A stretch of DNA of 21,196 nucleotides from Acidimicrobiaceae bacterium (lineage in GTDB: Bacteria; Actinomycetota; Acidimicrobiia; Acidimicrobiales; RAAP-2). Under the pieces are notes generated by a model. The model worked only from the letters and a program-made list of their open reading frames with translations, was not told the origin of the DNA and made no database searches. Of this stretch, positions 14,285 through 21,196 are shown one piece after another. The position numbers and the translations under genes are program-made. Position 1 is the stretch's first letter; each line of letters starts with the position of its first letter. The stretch lies in contig JAUTXB010000127.1 of NCBI GenBank assembly GCA_030838245.1, positions 1 through 21,196 of the forward strand, in the 5' to 3' direction.

Positions 14285-15364
14285 TCAACGCAATGGCCCG
14301 CCGATGGACGGCGAGGACCCCGGCGGCTTCGCCTGGGGAGGGTCGGCAGCCAACGATCCGGCCGGTTCCGACTGGAGCAGGCGCCGGCGCTGCAGGGTGA
14401 AGAGGAGGGCGAACGAAGGCCCGACGAGCAGGATGGCGACGACGAACAGGACGACAATTGCTTGCAGGGTGGCGTTCGGAGCGCCCGCATCGCCCAACGT
14501 CACGGTGGTCCGCGGCAACAGCACCGGGTACTGGGCCACGCCCCATCCCCAGATGACCGCGGCCACTCCGAGGGCGGCGATCGCACGTATGCCGTTGCGG
14601 CGGTGGACGGCGAGGAGTGCCACGACGGCCAGACCACACAGGCCGGCCAGAATCACCAGGGGAAGCGCCCGCCCAGTGAGTCGACCGTAGAGCGCGGGGT
14701 TCGAGCTGTTGAGCTCGGCCAGCGTGGCCAGCGACAGCGCCCCGGCCACGAGGGCGGCACCCTGCGCACGTCGGGCGAAGTAGGTCTGCAGCGATCGTTC
14801 GGAGCGACGCGCCGCCTCTCCGGTCAGGTAGACGGCGGCCAGGTAGCCACACGCGCTGACGAACAAGAATCCAATGAGAAGCGAGGTGGGGCTCGTCCAC
14901 GCGCTGAGGCTGGCCTGGCTGGCCTGGGCCGGGACGGCGCCGGTGGCGATGGCGCCGATCACCGTGCCCATGAAGAACGGGGTGACCAGCGACGAGAAGG
15001 CGAAGGTGGCGCCGGCGGCGCGCTCCAGACCGAGTCGTGAGATCTCTTTGCGGAAGGCGAAACCCGAGCCTCGCAGGACGATCCCGGCCAGCGCCAGCCA
15101 GAGGGGCAGCGCGGCCACGGTCATGACCGAGGCGAAAGCGTATGGGAAGGCGGTCCAGAAGATGACCAGGTCGAAGACCAGCCAGACATGGTTTGCCTCC
15201 CACACCGGGGTGATGGATTCATCGATCAGCTGGCGCGGCGCCCGTCCTCGCTGGTCGCCGCCGGCCAGTAGGTCCCACAAGCCACCACCGAAGTCTGCGC
15301 CCCCCAGTACGGCGTACAGGGTCACCGAGGCGAGCAGGATGGCTCCCACGGTCGCCGCCGCCAT
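14285..15364 (-). CDS. cydB: Cytochrome bd ubiquinol/menaquinol oxidase subunit II
   Basis: The 359-residue membrane protein carries CydB hallmarks: YAVLGGADFGGGLWDLL at about 17-33 with Asp24, and PVWEANHVWLV at about 53-63. It is followed by repeated long hydrophobic segments (about eight to nine by eye). CydB pairs with CydA to form the bd oxidase in the cytoplasmic membrane, which reduces O2 with quinol and has high oxygen affinity. The ATG overlaps the cydA stop by one base (TAATG), indicating coupled translation. No cydC/cydD assembly transporter genes follow; the next gene is convergent. The C-terminal tail after about residue 325 is soluble and Pro/Gly-rich. Confidence 0.95.
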   Translation of the reverse strand: MAAATVGAILLASVTLYAVLGGADFGGGLWDLLAGGDQRGRAPRQLIDESITPVWEANHVWLVFDLVIFWTAFPYAFASVMTVAALPLWLALAGIVLRGSGFAFRKEISRLGLERAAGATFAFSSLVTPFFMGTVIGAIATGAVPAQASQASLSAWTSPTSLLIGFLFVSACGYLAAVYLTGEAARRSERSLQTYFARRAQGAALVAGALSLATLAELNSSNPALYGRLTGRALPLVILAGLCGLAVVALLAVHRRNGIRAIAALGVAAVIWGWGVAQYPVLLPRTTVTLGDAGAPNATLQAIVVLFVVAILLVGPSFALLFTLQRRRLLQSEPAGSLAADPPQAKPPGSSPSIGGPLR

Positions 15365-16746
15365 TACATCCCTTCCTGACCGACGAGACGATCCTGTGGG
15401 CCGTAGGGAACGGCAATCTCCTCGAGGTCACTGCGTCGCCACCGACGGGACAGCATTCGCAAGATGAGGATGGTCGTCGTCCCCAACAGTGCGTACAACA
15501 CGATGACGATGCTCAAGCTTGTGAGGACGCCACCGTTGGTGGTGGTCGCAGAAGCGGTGGTCTGGAGCCGGTACACCACCCACGGTTGGCGGCCAACCTC
15601 GGTAACCACCCAGCCGCTCTCCATGGCCAGGATTGCGGCGAGGCCGCTGACCGAACCGGCCATCCAAAAGAGGCGTTGCGGTGGCAGACGACGGTGCCGC
15701 CACCACGCATAGGCCGCCCACAGCCCGGCTAGCAAGAGCAGGGTCCCGAGACCCACCATGACGTCGAAGCACAGGTGGATGAGCCACGCGACGGGCGGCC
15801 GGTCTGCGGCTGGGACGCTGTCCCAGCCGATGACCTTTGTCCCGGGACGGAATCCAACCAGGATCGAGTCCAAGTCAGGAATCTTCAGCCCCCCATAGAT
15901 ATTGCCGCCGGAGAGGACCCCACCGAACCACTCCGGGACATTCGTGGAGGTGTGAGCGACATACTCCATTGAGGCGAACTTCACCGGCTGGTCCTGGGCT
16001 ATGGCGCGAGCGGCGGTGTCGCCGACGAAGATTTGGAACGGAGTGAGCACCGCGGCCGGAACAAAGCCGAGAGCGAAGCCGGTGTAGTGGTAGCGATCAC
16101 GCCGGCCACGCATGATGCCGGCGGCGTACACCCCGGCAACGAGGAATCCGGTGACCATATAGGCGGCCAGAATCATGTGCGGCATCTCGTAGGGAGCCGC
16201 ATGGTTGAAGAACACTTGCCACGGGTCGACTGAAGTGATGTGGCCACCGCGCTCGGTGAAACCGCCCGGCTGGTTCATCCACGAGTTGACCGCGACCACC
16301 GACATAGCGCCGAAGATCCCGCTCAAAGCGATCGGAATTCCGGTGGCAAAATGGGTCCATCCGGACAGGCGTCGCCAGCCGTAGAGATAGATGGCGGTAA
16401 AGATCGCCTCCAGGAAGAAGAACAGACCCTCGATACCGAACGGCAGCCCGAGAACGGCGCCGTAGCGCCGCATCAGTCCGGGCCACAATAGGCCCAACTC
16501 GAACGAGAGGACCGTGCCCGTTACCGCACCGACGGCAACCAGCACGGCCATGGCCACCGACCAGCGCCGAGCGAGCCTCATGGCCGTTTCGTCGTGTCGC
16601 CGCAAGCCAATGAACTCGGCCAGAAGCACGATGGTTGGCAACGCGATCCCGAGGCACGCCAAGATGATGTGGAACCCGAGGGTGGTCGCCATCTGGGCGC
16701 GTGCGGGCACCACCTCGCTGCTGATCTGCGCAGCAGCGAGCGGCAT
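15364..16746 (-). CDS. cydA: Cytochrome bd ubiquinol/menaquinol oxidase subunit I
   Basis: The 460-residue multi-pass membrane protein (ATG 16746; an adjacent GTG at 16749 is possible) has the heme and quinol residues of CydA. These are His26 in GFHI (b595 axial ligand type), Glu106 and Glu113 in GIEGLFFFLEAIF, His190 in YEMPHMI (b558), Met330 in FDVMVGLG (b558), quinol-site Lys256 and Glu261 in KFASMEY, and GRQPW at 385-389. It is clearly shorter than E. coli CydA (about 522 aa), as in the short-Q-loop class common in actinobacteria and Firmicutes. It is followed by cydB with a one-base overlap and preceded 48 bp upstream by a YdeP-type oxidoreductase on the same strand, so the three probably share a transcript. 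Confidence 0.96.
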   Translation of the reverse strand: MPLAAAQISSEVVPARAQMATTLGFHIILACLGIALPTIVLLAEFIGLRRHDETAMRLARRWSVAMAVLVAVGAVTGTVLSFELGLLWPGLMRRYGAVLGLPFGIEGLFFFLEAIFTAIYLYGWRRLSGWTHFATGIPIALSGIFGAMSVVAVNSWMNQPGGFTERGGHITSVDPWQVFFNHAAPYEMPHMILAAYMVTGFLVAGVYAAGIMRGRRDRYHYTGFALGFVPAAVLTPFQIFVGDTAARAIAQDQPVKFASMEYVAHTSTNVPEWFGGVLSGGNIYGGLKIPDLDSILVGFRPGTKVIGWDSVPAADRPPVAWLIHLCFDVMVGLGTLLLLAGLWAAYAWWRHRRLPPQRLFWMAGSVSGLAAILAMESGWVVTEVGRQPWVVYRLQTTASATTTNGGVLTSLSIVIVLYALLGTTTILILRMLSRRWRRSDLEEIAVPYGPQDRLVGQEGM

Positions 16747-16794
16747 CACGTCGCCGGCACCCTCAGTTTCGGCCCGGAGGGTTCATGACTCCGT

Positions 16795-19158
16795 TCATTG
16801 GCTCTCTGCCGTGACCGATGCGGCGATCTCCACGTTGAGGTGCTTGGCCACCGGCTGCTCGCTTTGCGAGCTGACGTCGGCGATGCCGCAGAGGACGTTC
16901 AGTTCCGGCATGTAGCCGGCAGCGCAACCCGGTGGGACTTCGTAGCGGACGGCCCGATAGCCGTAGACCGTCCGCTCTGTCCCGTCTTTGGAGAAGCTCT
17001 TGACATCGATGAGACCGAACTCCTCGATGCCGCGGTCGCTCATGTCGGTCGGGTTCATGAAGATGACCGTCCGTAAGCCCTTGAGGCCGCGGTAGCGGTC
17101 GTCGTTCGAGTAGATAGTGGTGTTGAACTGATCGTGCGATCGGACCGTCGCCAGAACGAGGCGGCCGCGGCCCGGATCGACGTCGTCGGGGAGGGGAGCG
17201 AGCGAGAATTCGGCCCGACCGGAGGGCGTCTGAAAGATCCGGTCGCGTGCCGCCTGGCGAATGCGGAAGCCGTGTGGGTGTCGGCTACGGGCGTTGAAGT
17301 CCTCGAAGCCATCGAGCACACGGGCCATGGTGTCCCGGATGCGGTCGTAGTCGTCGGCGTAGTCCTCCCACGGTGTCGTGTTGGCGGGCAGAGTGGCGCG
17401 GGCGAGCCCGGCAAGGATCGAACACTCCGAGCGGAGCTCGGCGGACACCGGCTCCTTCATCCCGAACGAGATGTGCACCATCGACATCGCATCCTCGACG
17501 GTGATCCCCTGTTCACCAGCCGCCTGGCGGTCCTTCTCGGTGCGGCCAAGACACGGGAGGATGAGCGCCCGCTTCCCGTGCACGACGTGGCTCCGATTGA
17601 GCTTGGTACTGACCTGCACGGTGAGCTCGCAGTTGCGGAGCGCCTCGGAGGTGTATGGAATGTCCGGGGCGGCGAGGGCGAAATTGCCACCCACGCCGAC
17701 GAAGGCCTTTATGTCGCCGCCATGCATCGCCTCGATGGTGTCGACCGTGCCGAGTCCGTGCTCACGGGGTGGCTCGAAGCCGCAGACCTCTCCGAGCCGG
17801 TCGAGGAACGCGGAACTAGGACGGTGGTCAATGCCACACGTACGGTTACCCTGCACGTTGCTGTGGCCGCGGATGGGGCACGGTCCCGCACCCTCACGGC
17901 CGATATTGCCCCGAAGCAGCAGCAGGTTGACGATCTCCCGCACCGTGTCGACGCCGTGTTCGTGCTGGGTGACACCCAGACACCACGCAATGATCACTCG
18001 CTGGGACTTCAGGTAGGAATCGGCGAGCTTGCGAATGTCGGGCTCGGAGATACCCGAGTCAGTGACCAGCTGCGACCATGGCGTCGACGTCACGAGCTGG
18101 CCGTAGGCCTCGAATCCATACGCGTAGCGCTCGAGGAAGTCTCGGTCGAGCGCCTCGGGATCCTGCTCCGCCGCCTCCAGCACCGCCTTGGCGACGCCGC
18201 GCATCAAGGCCAGGTCGCCACCCATCCTCACCTGCACGTTCATCGTCCCGATCCGCGTGGTGCGGAAGGTGGCCATGTCGACGAACTCGTGCGGCACGAT
18301 CGTTCGCCTCGAGGCAGCCTCGATCAGCGGGTTGATGTGGACGAGTTGCGCACCTCGCCGGTCAGCGGCAGCCAGCGAGGTGAGCATGCGTGGAGCGTTT
18401 GTGGCCGCGTTGTCCCCGATCAACCAGATCCCGTCTGCAGCCTCCCAGTCATGCAGGTCCACCGTGCCCTTTCCCGTTCCGAGCGCTGCCGTCATCGCCC
18501 GACCGCTGGCCTCGTGACACATGTTCGAACAGTCCGGCAAGTTGTTCGTACCGAACTGGCGGACCCACAACTGGTAGAGGAAGGTCGCCTCGTTGCTGAG
18601 CCTCCCGGACGTATAGAAGGTGGCCTGGTTTGGACTGTCCAGACCACGCAGGGTGTCGCCAACCAGCGCGAACGCGTCGGTCCAGGAGATGGGCTCGTAC
18701 CTATCGATCACCGGGTTGTAGCTCAGCGGCTCGGCAAGACGCCCTGTCCTCTCCAGGTCGTAGTCGCTCCATCCGGCCAACTCGCTCACCGTGTGGGCGG
18801 CGAAGAACCGCCGGTCAGCATTGGCGTCGGCGAGCTCCCAGGTGACGTGCTTGACACCGTTCTCGCAGATGTCCAGATGGAGACCGTCCGGATCGTCGGG
18901 CCACGCGCACCCGGGACAGTCAAAGCCACCGTTCTGCTGGTTCATCTCGAAGATGGCCCGGAAGCCCTCGATCGGCTCCCCCGCCCGCTCGAGCACATGG
19001 GCCACGCTCCGCGCCGCACCCCATCCGGCGGCAGGATGGTCGTAAACGTGTCGCGAGTAGCCCCCCGGTGTCGGGCCACGGCCGAGCGCTTGCTCGCCAG
19101 GTACTGCGCCGAGCATCCGTCGCTCTGCGTCCGGTGTCTCATCCCCCTTCGATGTCAC
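16795..19158 (-). CDS. FdhF/YdeP family molybdopterin oxidoreductase
   Basis: The 787-residue protein matches the YdeP/formate dehydrogenase-alpha-like family (usual length about 760-790). The N-terminal region has FDCPGCAWPD with Cys81 and Cys84, followed by ICENG with Cys98, a possible Fe-S or structural site unlike the CxxCxxxC of typical formate dehydrogenases. SNMCHEASG at about 211-219 places a Cys-His pair (Cys214-His215) where FdhH has its Sec-His, so a Mo/W-bis-MGD site with Cys ligation is likely. LPCLGRTEKDRQ and GITVEDAMSMVH are also characteristic. The C-terminal domain after about 640 fits the MGD-binding beta-barrel. No twin-arginine signal is visible, so it is probably cytosolic. 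Start GTG 19158 has AAAGGAG five bases upstream. It precedes cydAB in an apparent operon. The physiological substrate of this family is unclear. Confidence 0.9.
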   Translation of the reverse strand: MTSKGDETPDAERRMLGAVPGEQALGRGPTPGGYSRHVYDHPAAGWGAARSVAHVLERAGEPIEGFRAIFEMNQQNGGFDCPGCAWPDDPDGLHLDICENGVKHVTWELADANADRRFFAAHTVSELAGWSDYDLERTGRLAEPLSYNPVIDRYEPISWTDAFALVGDTLRGLDSPNQATFYTSGRLSNEATFLYQLWVRQFGTNNLPDCSNMCHEASGRAMTAALGTGKGTVDLHDWEAADGIWLIGDNAATNAPRMLTSLAAADRRGAQLVHINPLIEAASRRTIVPHEFVDMATFRTTRIGTMNVQVRMGGDLALMRGVAKAVLEAAEQDPEALDRDFLERYAYGFEAYGQLVTSTPWSQLVTDSGISEPDIRKLADSYLKSQRVIIAWCLGVTQHEHGVDTVREIVNLLLLRGNIGREGAGPCPIRGHSNVQGNRTCGIDHRPSSAFLDRLGEVCGFEPPREHGLGTVDTIEAMHGGDIKAFVGVGGNFALAAPDIPYTSEALRNCELTVQVSTKLNRSHVVHGKRALILPCLGRTEKDRQAAGEQGITVEDAMSMVHISFGMKEPVSAELRSECSILAGLARATLPANTTPWEDYADDYDRIRDTMARVLDGFEDFNARSRHPHGFRIRQAARDRIFQTPSGRAEFSLAPLPDDVDPGRGRLVLATVRSHDQFNTTIYSNDDRYRGLKGLRTVIFMNPTDMSDRGIEEFGLIDVKSFSKDGTERTVYGYRAVRYEVPPGCAAGYMPELNVLCGIADVSSQSEQPVAKHLNVEIAASVTAESQ

Positions 19159-19199
19159 CTCAGCTCCTTTCGCCGCTTGATCTCACCCGAGCGGCAACA

Positions 19200-19214
19200 A
19201 TCCTCTGCAAGGAT
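19200..19214. promoter_or_regulatory. Inverted repeat upstream of the oxidoreductase gene (possible operator)
   Basis: ATCCT-CTGCA-AGGAT has perfect 5-bp arms and lies about 42 bp from the GTG start of the ydeP-like gene, where a regulator would overlap the transcription start. No specific regulator consensus is recognised. Confidence 0.25.
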
Positions 19215-19282
19215 CCCAAATGCGGCCCGACGGCTTGCCGGTCGACCCCACGTCTGTCGCTTCACCACGGCTGATCTCATCG

Positions 19283-19302
19283 GGACGGCCTGCGGCCCGT
19301 CC
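19283..19302. terminator. GC hairpin downstream of the GntR gene (weak)
   Basis: GGACGG-CCTGCGGC-CCGTCC forms a 6-bp stem with an 8-nt loop about 255 bases past the GntR stop in the direction of transcription. There is no U-tract, so termination activity is uncertain. Confidence 0.2.
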
Positions 19303-19507
19303 ACGAGCACATACACATGCACTTGCCGAACAAGGAATCGAAGAGGTCTGAGCTACCTGCGCAATCAGCGATCCCGACCGAACCCGCCTCGGTACACCGG
19401 CCGGCTCTGTCCTCTCACCCCTCATCGCAAAGCGGGCGAACCCGGTACACAGCGTGCTGCAGACGGTGTCCATAGCGCTCCTCTACCCCGCATGTCACGA
19501 TACGTCG

Positions 19508-19534
19508 GGAAGAGGGGCAAATGGAAGAGGGGCA
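19508..19534. repeat. 12-bp direct repeat, 15-bp period
   Basis: GGAAGAGGGGCA occurs at 19508-19519 and again at 19523-19534 with three bases (AAT) between. It lies 24-50 bases past the GntR stop. Two identical copies in non-coding DNA could be paired protein-binding sites, although a chance duplication by slippage is possible. Confidence 0.5.
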
Positions 19535-19557
19535 GCCGAACTGAGACCGGGTTGGCT

Positions 19558-20379
19558 CTACCAGGTACCCCGGGAGATCCCCTCCACCGTAATTGTCTGC
19601 TTCTTGCCCTGGGAGAGCACATACCGCTGGGACTCGTGCAGGTGCTGAGAGACCAGATGGCGGGCGCGGACGGCATCGCCGTCCTCGATCGCCTCGGTGA
19701 TCTTCACGTGTGTCCGCAGCACGGCATGCCGATCTGGCGCCTTTGGATAGTGGCCATGGGCGTTGGTGGCCTCGGCCCAGTTCGACTCATGGTTCGACCA
19801 CAACGTCTCGAGCGACCCGGCCACCAGGGCCATGGTGGCGTTCCCGCACCCCTGAACGACTGCGTCGTGGAACCGCCGGGCCAGGTGGGTAAACGCCGGG
19901 CCGTCCTCGATCTTCTCCTCCAGCTCCCGATTGAGTCGCACCAGCGTGGCCACCAGCTTTTCCCGGCCACTCGACGCCGCCGCCTCGGCCGCACAGGCCG
20001 GCTCGAACTCGGACAGGGCCACGGCCAGGTCGACCAGCTGGACCTGGCCGGCCTGGAGCACCATCCCCAGCATGTAGGCCGCCATCTTGGCCTTGGGGGT
20101 GTGGATGACGGCACCGCCGATGTTGCCGCGACGGACCGATATCAGCCCCTCGGTCTCGAGGATCCGCATGGACTCCCGGATGGACGGTTTGCTCACCGGG
20201 AACTCCACCAGGAGGTCGTCGACCTTGGGCAGCACGTCCCCGTCGTTCAGTTCCCCGTCGAGGATCCGTCGCCGCAGCGTGTCGGCGATCATCTCGGCGA
20301 CTCTCGGTTGACTGAGCTGTCGCCGGTGCTGCACAGCGCCACCGTGCTGGTCGGACTCGTCCGTAACACTCGTAGTCAC
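19558..20379 (-). CDS. GntR-family regulator, FadR/FCD subfamily
   Basis: The 273-residue protein has a winged helix-turn-helix at about 25-95 (RVAEMIADTLRRRILDGEL, VSKPSIRESMRILETEGLISVRRG) and a helical FCD ligand domain behind it (FHDAVVQGCGNATM near 168-181; ITEAIEDGDAVRARHLVSQHL near 229-249), where conserved His/Asp typically bind a metal and a carboxylate. Such regulators usually sense organic acids or acyl-CoA. The GTG start at 20379 has only a weak AGGA about nine bases upstream. The gene lies 24 bp behind the ferredoxin gene on the same strand and probably shares its transcript. Likely targets are this operon and the divergent acyl-CoA ligase; control of the downstream cyd operon is also possible. 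Confidence 0.9.
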   Translation of the reverse strand: MTTSVTDESDQHGGAVQHRRQLSQPRVAEMIADTLRRRILDGELNDGDVLPKVDDLLVEFPVSKPSIRESMRILETEGLISVRRGNIGGAVIHTPKAKMAAYMLGMVLQAGQVQLVDLAVALSEFEPACAAEAAASSGREKLVATLVRLNRELEEKIEDGPAFTHLARRFHDAVVQGCGNATMALVAGSLETLWSNHESNWAEATNAHGHYPKAPDRHAVLRTHVKITEAIEDGDAVRARHLVSQHLHESQRYVLSQGKKQTITVEGISRGTW

Positions 20380-20403
20380 CGGCGCAATCCTACACAGGCC
20401 GGG

Positions 20404-20826
20404 TCAATGCTCAACAACTTTTAGCTGATAGCCCTCCCCTACTTCGGGGCGCGCCGGGGCCTCCGTCAATCCCCGGCGCTGTCCCCCACCGGCGTCGCTC
20501 CCCCCTCCGGCGAGCAGGTGTCCGACACCCGCCTCGCCGTTGTCGACAGGGGCCTCGTCGACCGGGGTCTCGAACTTCCAGACCTGGAACACGAAATCGG
20601 GACAGACTTGGCTGCAGGCCTGGCAGGCCGTGCAGCCCGGATGTAGTTCGGGATACCGGTAGCCGCGTTCGTTGCGAGCCTGGACCGTCATCGAGAGCAC
20701 GCCGGGCGGGCACGCGTCGATGCAGAGGTCACACCCCTTGCACGCCTCGACGTCAATGACGACCGTGCCTCGTGTTCGCAACCGCTTCGTCTCGATCGCA
20801 GGGGCCACCCCTGGCTCCGATGTCAT
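20404..20826 (-). CDS. Two-[4Fe-4S] ferredoxin, 2-oxoacid oxidoreductase delta-like, with C-terminal extension
   Basis: The 140-residue protein (ATG 20826, or adjacent GTG 20829) carries two cluster motifs, CKGCDLCIDACPPG near 29-42 and CTACQACSQVCPD near 66-78. These match the ferredoxin-like delta subunit of 2-oxoacid:ferredoxin oxidoreductases (ERGYRYPELHPGCTACQACSQVCPDFVFQVWKFE is typical in sequence style). The role would be low-potential electron transfer in the cytosol. Homologues usually end soon after the second cluster, whereas this one continues about 55 residues with a Gly-rich GGGSDAGGG linker and ends YQLKVVEH. The expected alpha and beta oxidoreductase genes do not follow; a GntR gene does, 24 bp later. 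The partner enzyme may be encoded elsewhere or have been lost. Confidence 0.88.
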   Translation of the reverse strand: MTSEPGVAPAIETKRLRTRGTVVIDVEACKGCDLCIDACPPGVLSMTVQARNERGYRYPELHPGCTACQACSQVCPDFVFQVWKFETPVDEAPVDNGEAGVGHLLAGGGSDAGGGQRRGLTEAPARPEVGEGYQLKVVEH

Positions 20827-20894
20827 CACCCTGGGTCGACTGTCTGGATGACCACTGCGCTGTCCATGATCTGAAGACCGCCCTTTGCTTTACA

Positions 20895-20913
20895 ATCATT
20901 GCTAGCTCATGAT
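20895..20913. promoter_or_regulatory. Inverted repeat in the divergent ferredoxin/acyl-CoA ligase promoter region
   Basis: ATCAT and ATGAT form 5-bp arms around a centre containing the self-complementary GCTAGC, in an AT-richer patch of the 172-bp gap. Its position between divergent genes suits an operator, possibly for the GntR regulator encoded next door. It does not match the classical FadR TGGTNNNACCA consensus, so the assignment is weak. Confidence 0.3.
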
Positions 20914-20998
20914 CGAGATGCTCACCGGGATCGCCACTCCGGCCGAAACACCCGTTTCCCCCGGTCGACCATAGAGGATCGGGACATTGCACGACTCG

Positions 20999-21196
20999 AT
21001 GACAAAGGGGGGACCGTTCGGCGCCAGCACCGTCCTCGATACGGCGCTGCACGAGCAGCCAGACAGCGAGGCGGTCGTTGGCCGGAGCGGCCGGTTGACC
21101 TACCGGCAGCTCGACCACCTGGCCGAGCAGACCACGGCGGCACTGGTCGCCAGCGGGGTGCGGCCCGGGGACCGCCTGGGCGTCTCGCTGGCCAAC
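20999..21196 (+). CDS. AMP-binding acyl-CoA ligase, N-terminal fragment (3' truncated)
   Basis: The 66 visible codons read as the start of an ANL-superfamily acyl-CoA synthetase: a short lead, then LTYRQLDHLAEQTTAALVAS and GVRPGDRLGVSLAN, the usual first alpha/beta unit. The ATP-binding and CoA motifs lie beyond the window. ATG 20999 is taken as the start, but a TTG at 20987 has a better-placed GAGG (20974-20977), and an in-frame stop at 20972 limits any longer extension. It is divergent from the ferredoxin-GntR pair. It would activate a carboxylic acid to an acyl-CoA, which fits the acyl-CoA enzymes elsewhere in the window. Confidence 0.82.
   Translation, partial: MTKGGPFGASTVLDTALHEQPDSEAVVGRSGRLTYRQLDHLAEQTTAALVASGVRPGDRLGVSLAN

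Larger units (their letters stand above)
19159..19557. other. 399-bp gene-free region upstream of the ydeP-like/cydAB operon
   Basis: Between the oxidoreductase start and the GntR stop I find no convincing gene: short ORFs here lack a Shine-Dalgarno and family features. I see no tRNA. Contents noted are the Shine-Dalgarno for the oxidoreductase (minus-strand AAAGGAG just upstream of 19158), a 15-bp inverted repeat at 19200-19214, a 6-bp-stem hairpin at 19283-19302, and a 12-bp direct repeat at 19508-19534. The promoter for the respiratory operon must lie here or further upstream. Confidence 0.6.

Noticed and set aside
19183..19473. 96-codon minus-strand ORF in the intergenic region
   Set aside because: No Shine-Dalgarno, atypical Cys/Ser/Arg-rich composition and no recognisable motif.
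17134..20424. Plus-strand open frame of 1096 codons
   Set aside because: It runs antisense to the molybdoenzyme and GntR genes, both with clear domain motifs. It crosses a non-coding gap and reads as low-complexity Arg/Gly/His/Val sequence, an artefact of high GC.

Overview
The window looks like chromosomal DNA of a high-GC actinobacterium, most plausibly of the class Acidimicrobiia. That placement is an inference. It rests on the strong G/C third-position bias, many GTG starts, a secreted-type 'GYWLVAADGG' repeat protein that I associate with that class, a luciferase-like F420-type oxidoreductase and a DUF2889 protein. I see no transposase, integrase, CRISPR array, rRNA or tRNA. All gene calls come from reading motifs by eye, with no database search.

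Layout. Bases 1-549 are the 3' end of the repeat protein. It converges on a TesB-type acyl-CoA thioesterase (580-1431, minus). A plus-strand catabolic cluster follows: an HSL-family esterase (1631-2566), two tandem equal-length paralogues of unknown function (2730-3434 and 3458-4162), a Baeyer-Villiger-type flavin monooxygenase (4224-5759), and an epoxide hydrolase (5759-6928) whose start overlaps the monooxygenase stop. From 12293 down to 6974 on the minus strand lie a TetR regulator, an acyl-CoA dehydrogenase, a zinc-independent quinone-oxidoreductase-like MDR protein, an APH-fold phosphotransferase, a previously uncalled 38-codon small ORF, and a DUF2889 gene coupled to it. Divergent from tetR are an SDR (12416-13291) and a luciferase-like oxidoreductase (13400-14272). 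The tetR/SDR gap is AT-rich and holds two abutting inverted repeats that look like the operator.

The right part is respiratory. An FdhF/YdeP-type molybdopterin oxidoreductase is followed, apparently in one operon, by cydA and cydB of cytochrome bd oxidase (minus, 19158 down to 14285). A 399-bp gene-free stretch lies upstream. Next come a GntR/FCD regulator (19558-20379), a two-cluster 4Fe-4S ferredoxin with an unusual Gly-rich tail (20404-20826), and the first codons of an AMP-binding acyl-CoA ligase running off the window (20999-21196).

How the genes may work together (inference). The monooxygenase would turn a ketone into an ester or lactone, the esterase would open it, and the SDR or luciferase-like enzyme would handle alcohol/carbonyl steps. 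An acyl-CoA ligase would activate the hydroxy acid. The phosphotransferase plus acyl-CoA dehydrogenase pair resembles the LvaA/LvaC and ACAD10/11 logic, in which a 4-hydroxyacyl-CoA is phosphorylated and then rearranged toward beta-oxidation. The strongest candidates for undescribed biology are the tandem paralogues beside the monooxygenase, the hydroxyacyl-CoA kinase/dehydrogenase operon with its double-palindrome operator, the small coupled ORF, and the YdeP-bd oxidase operon.
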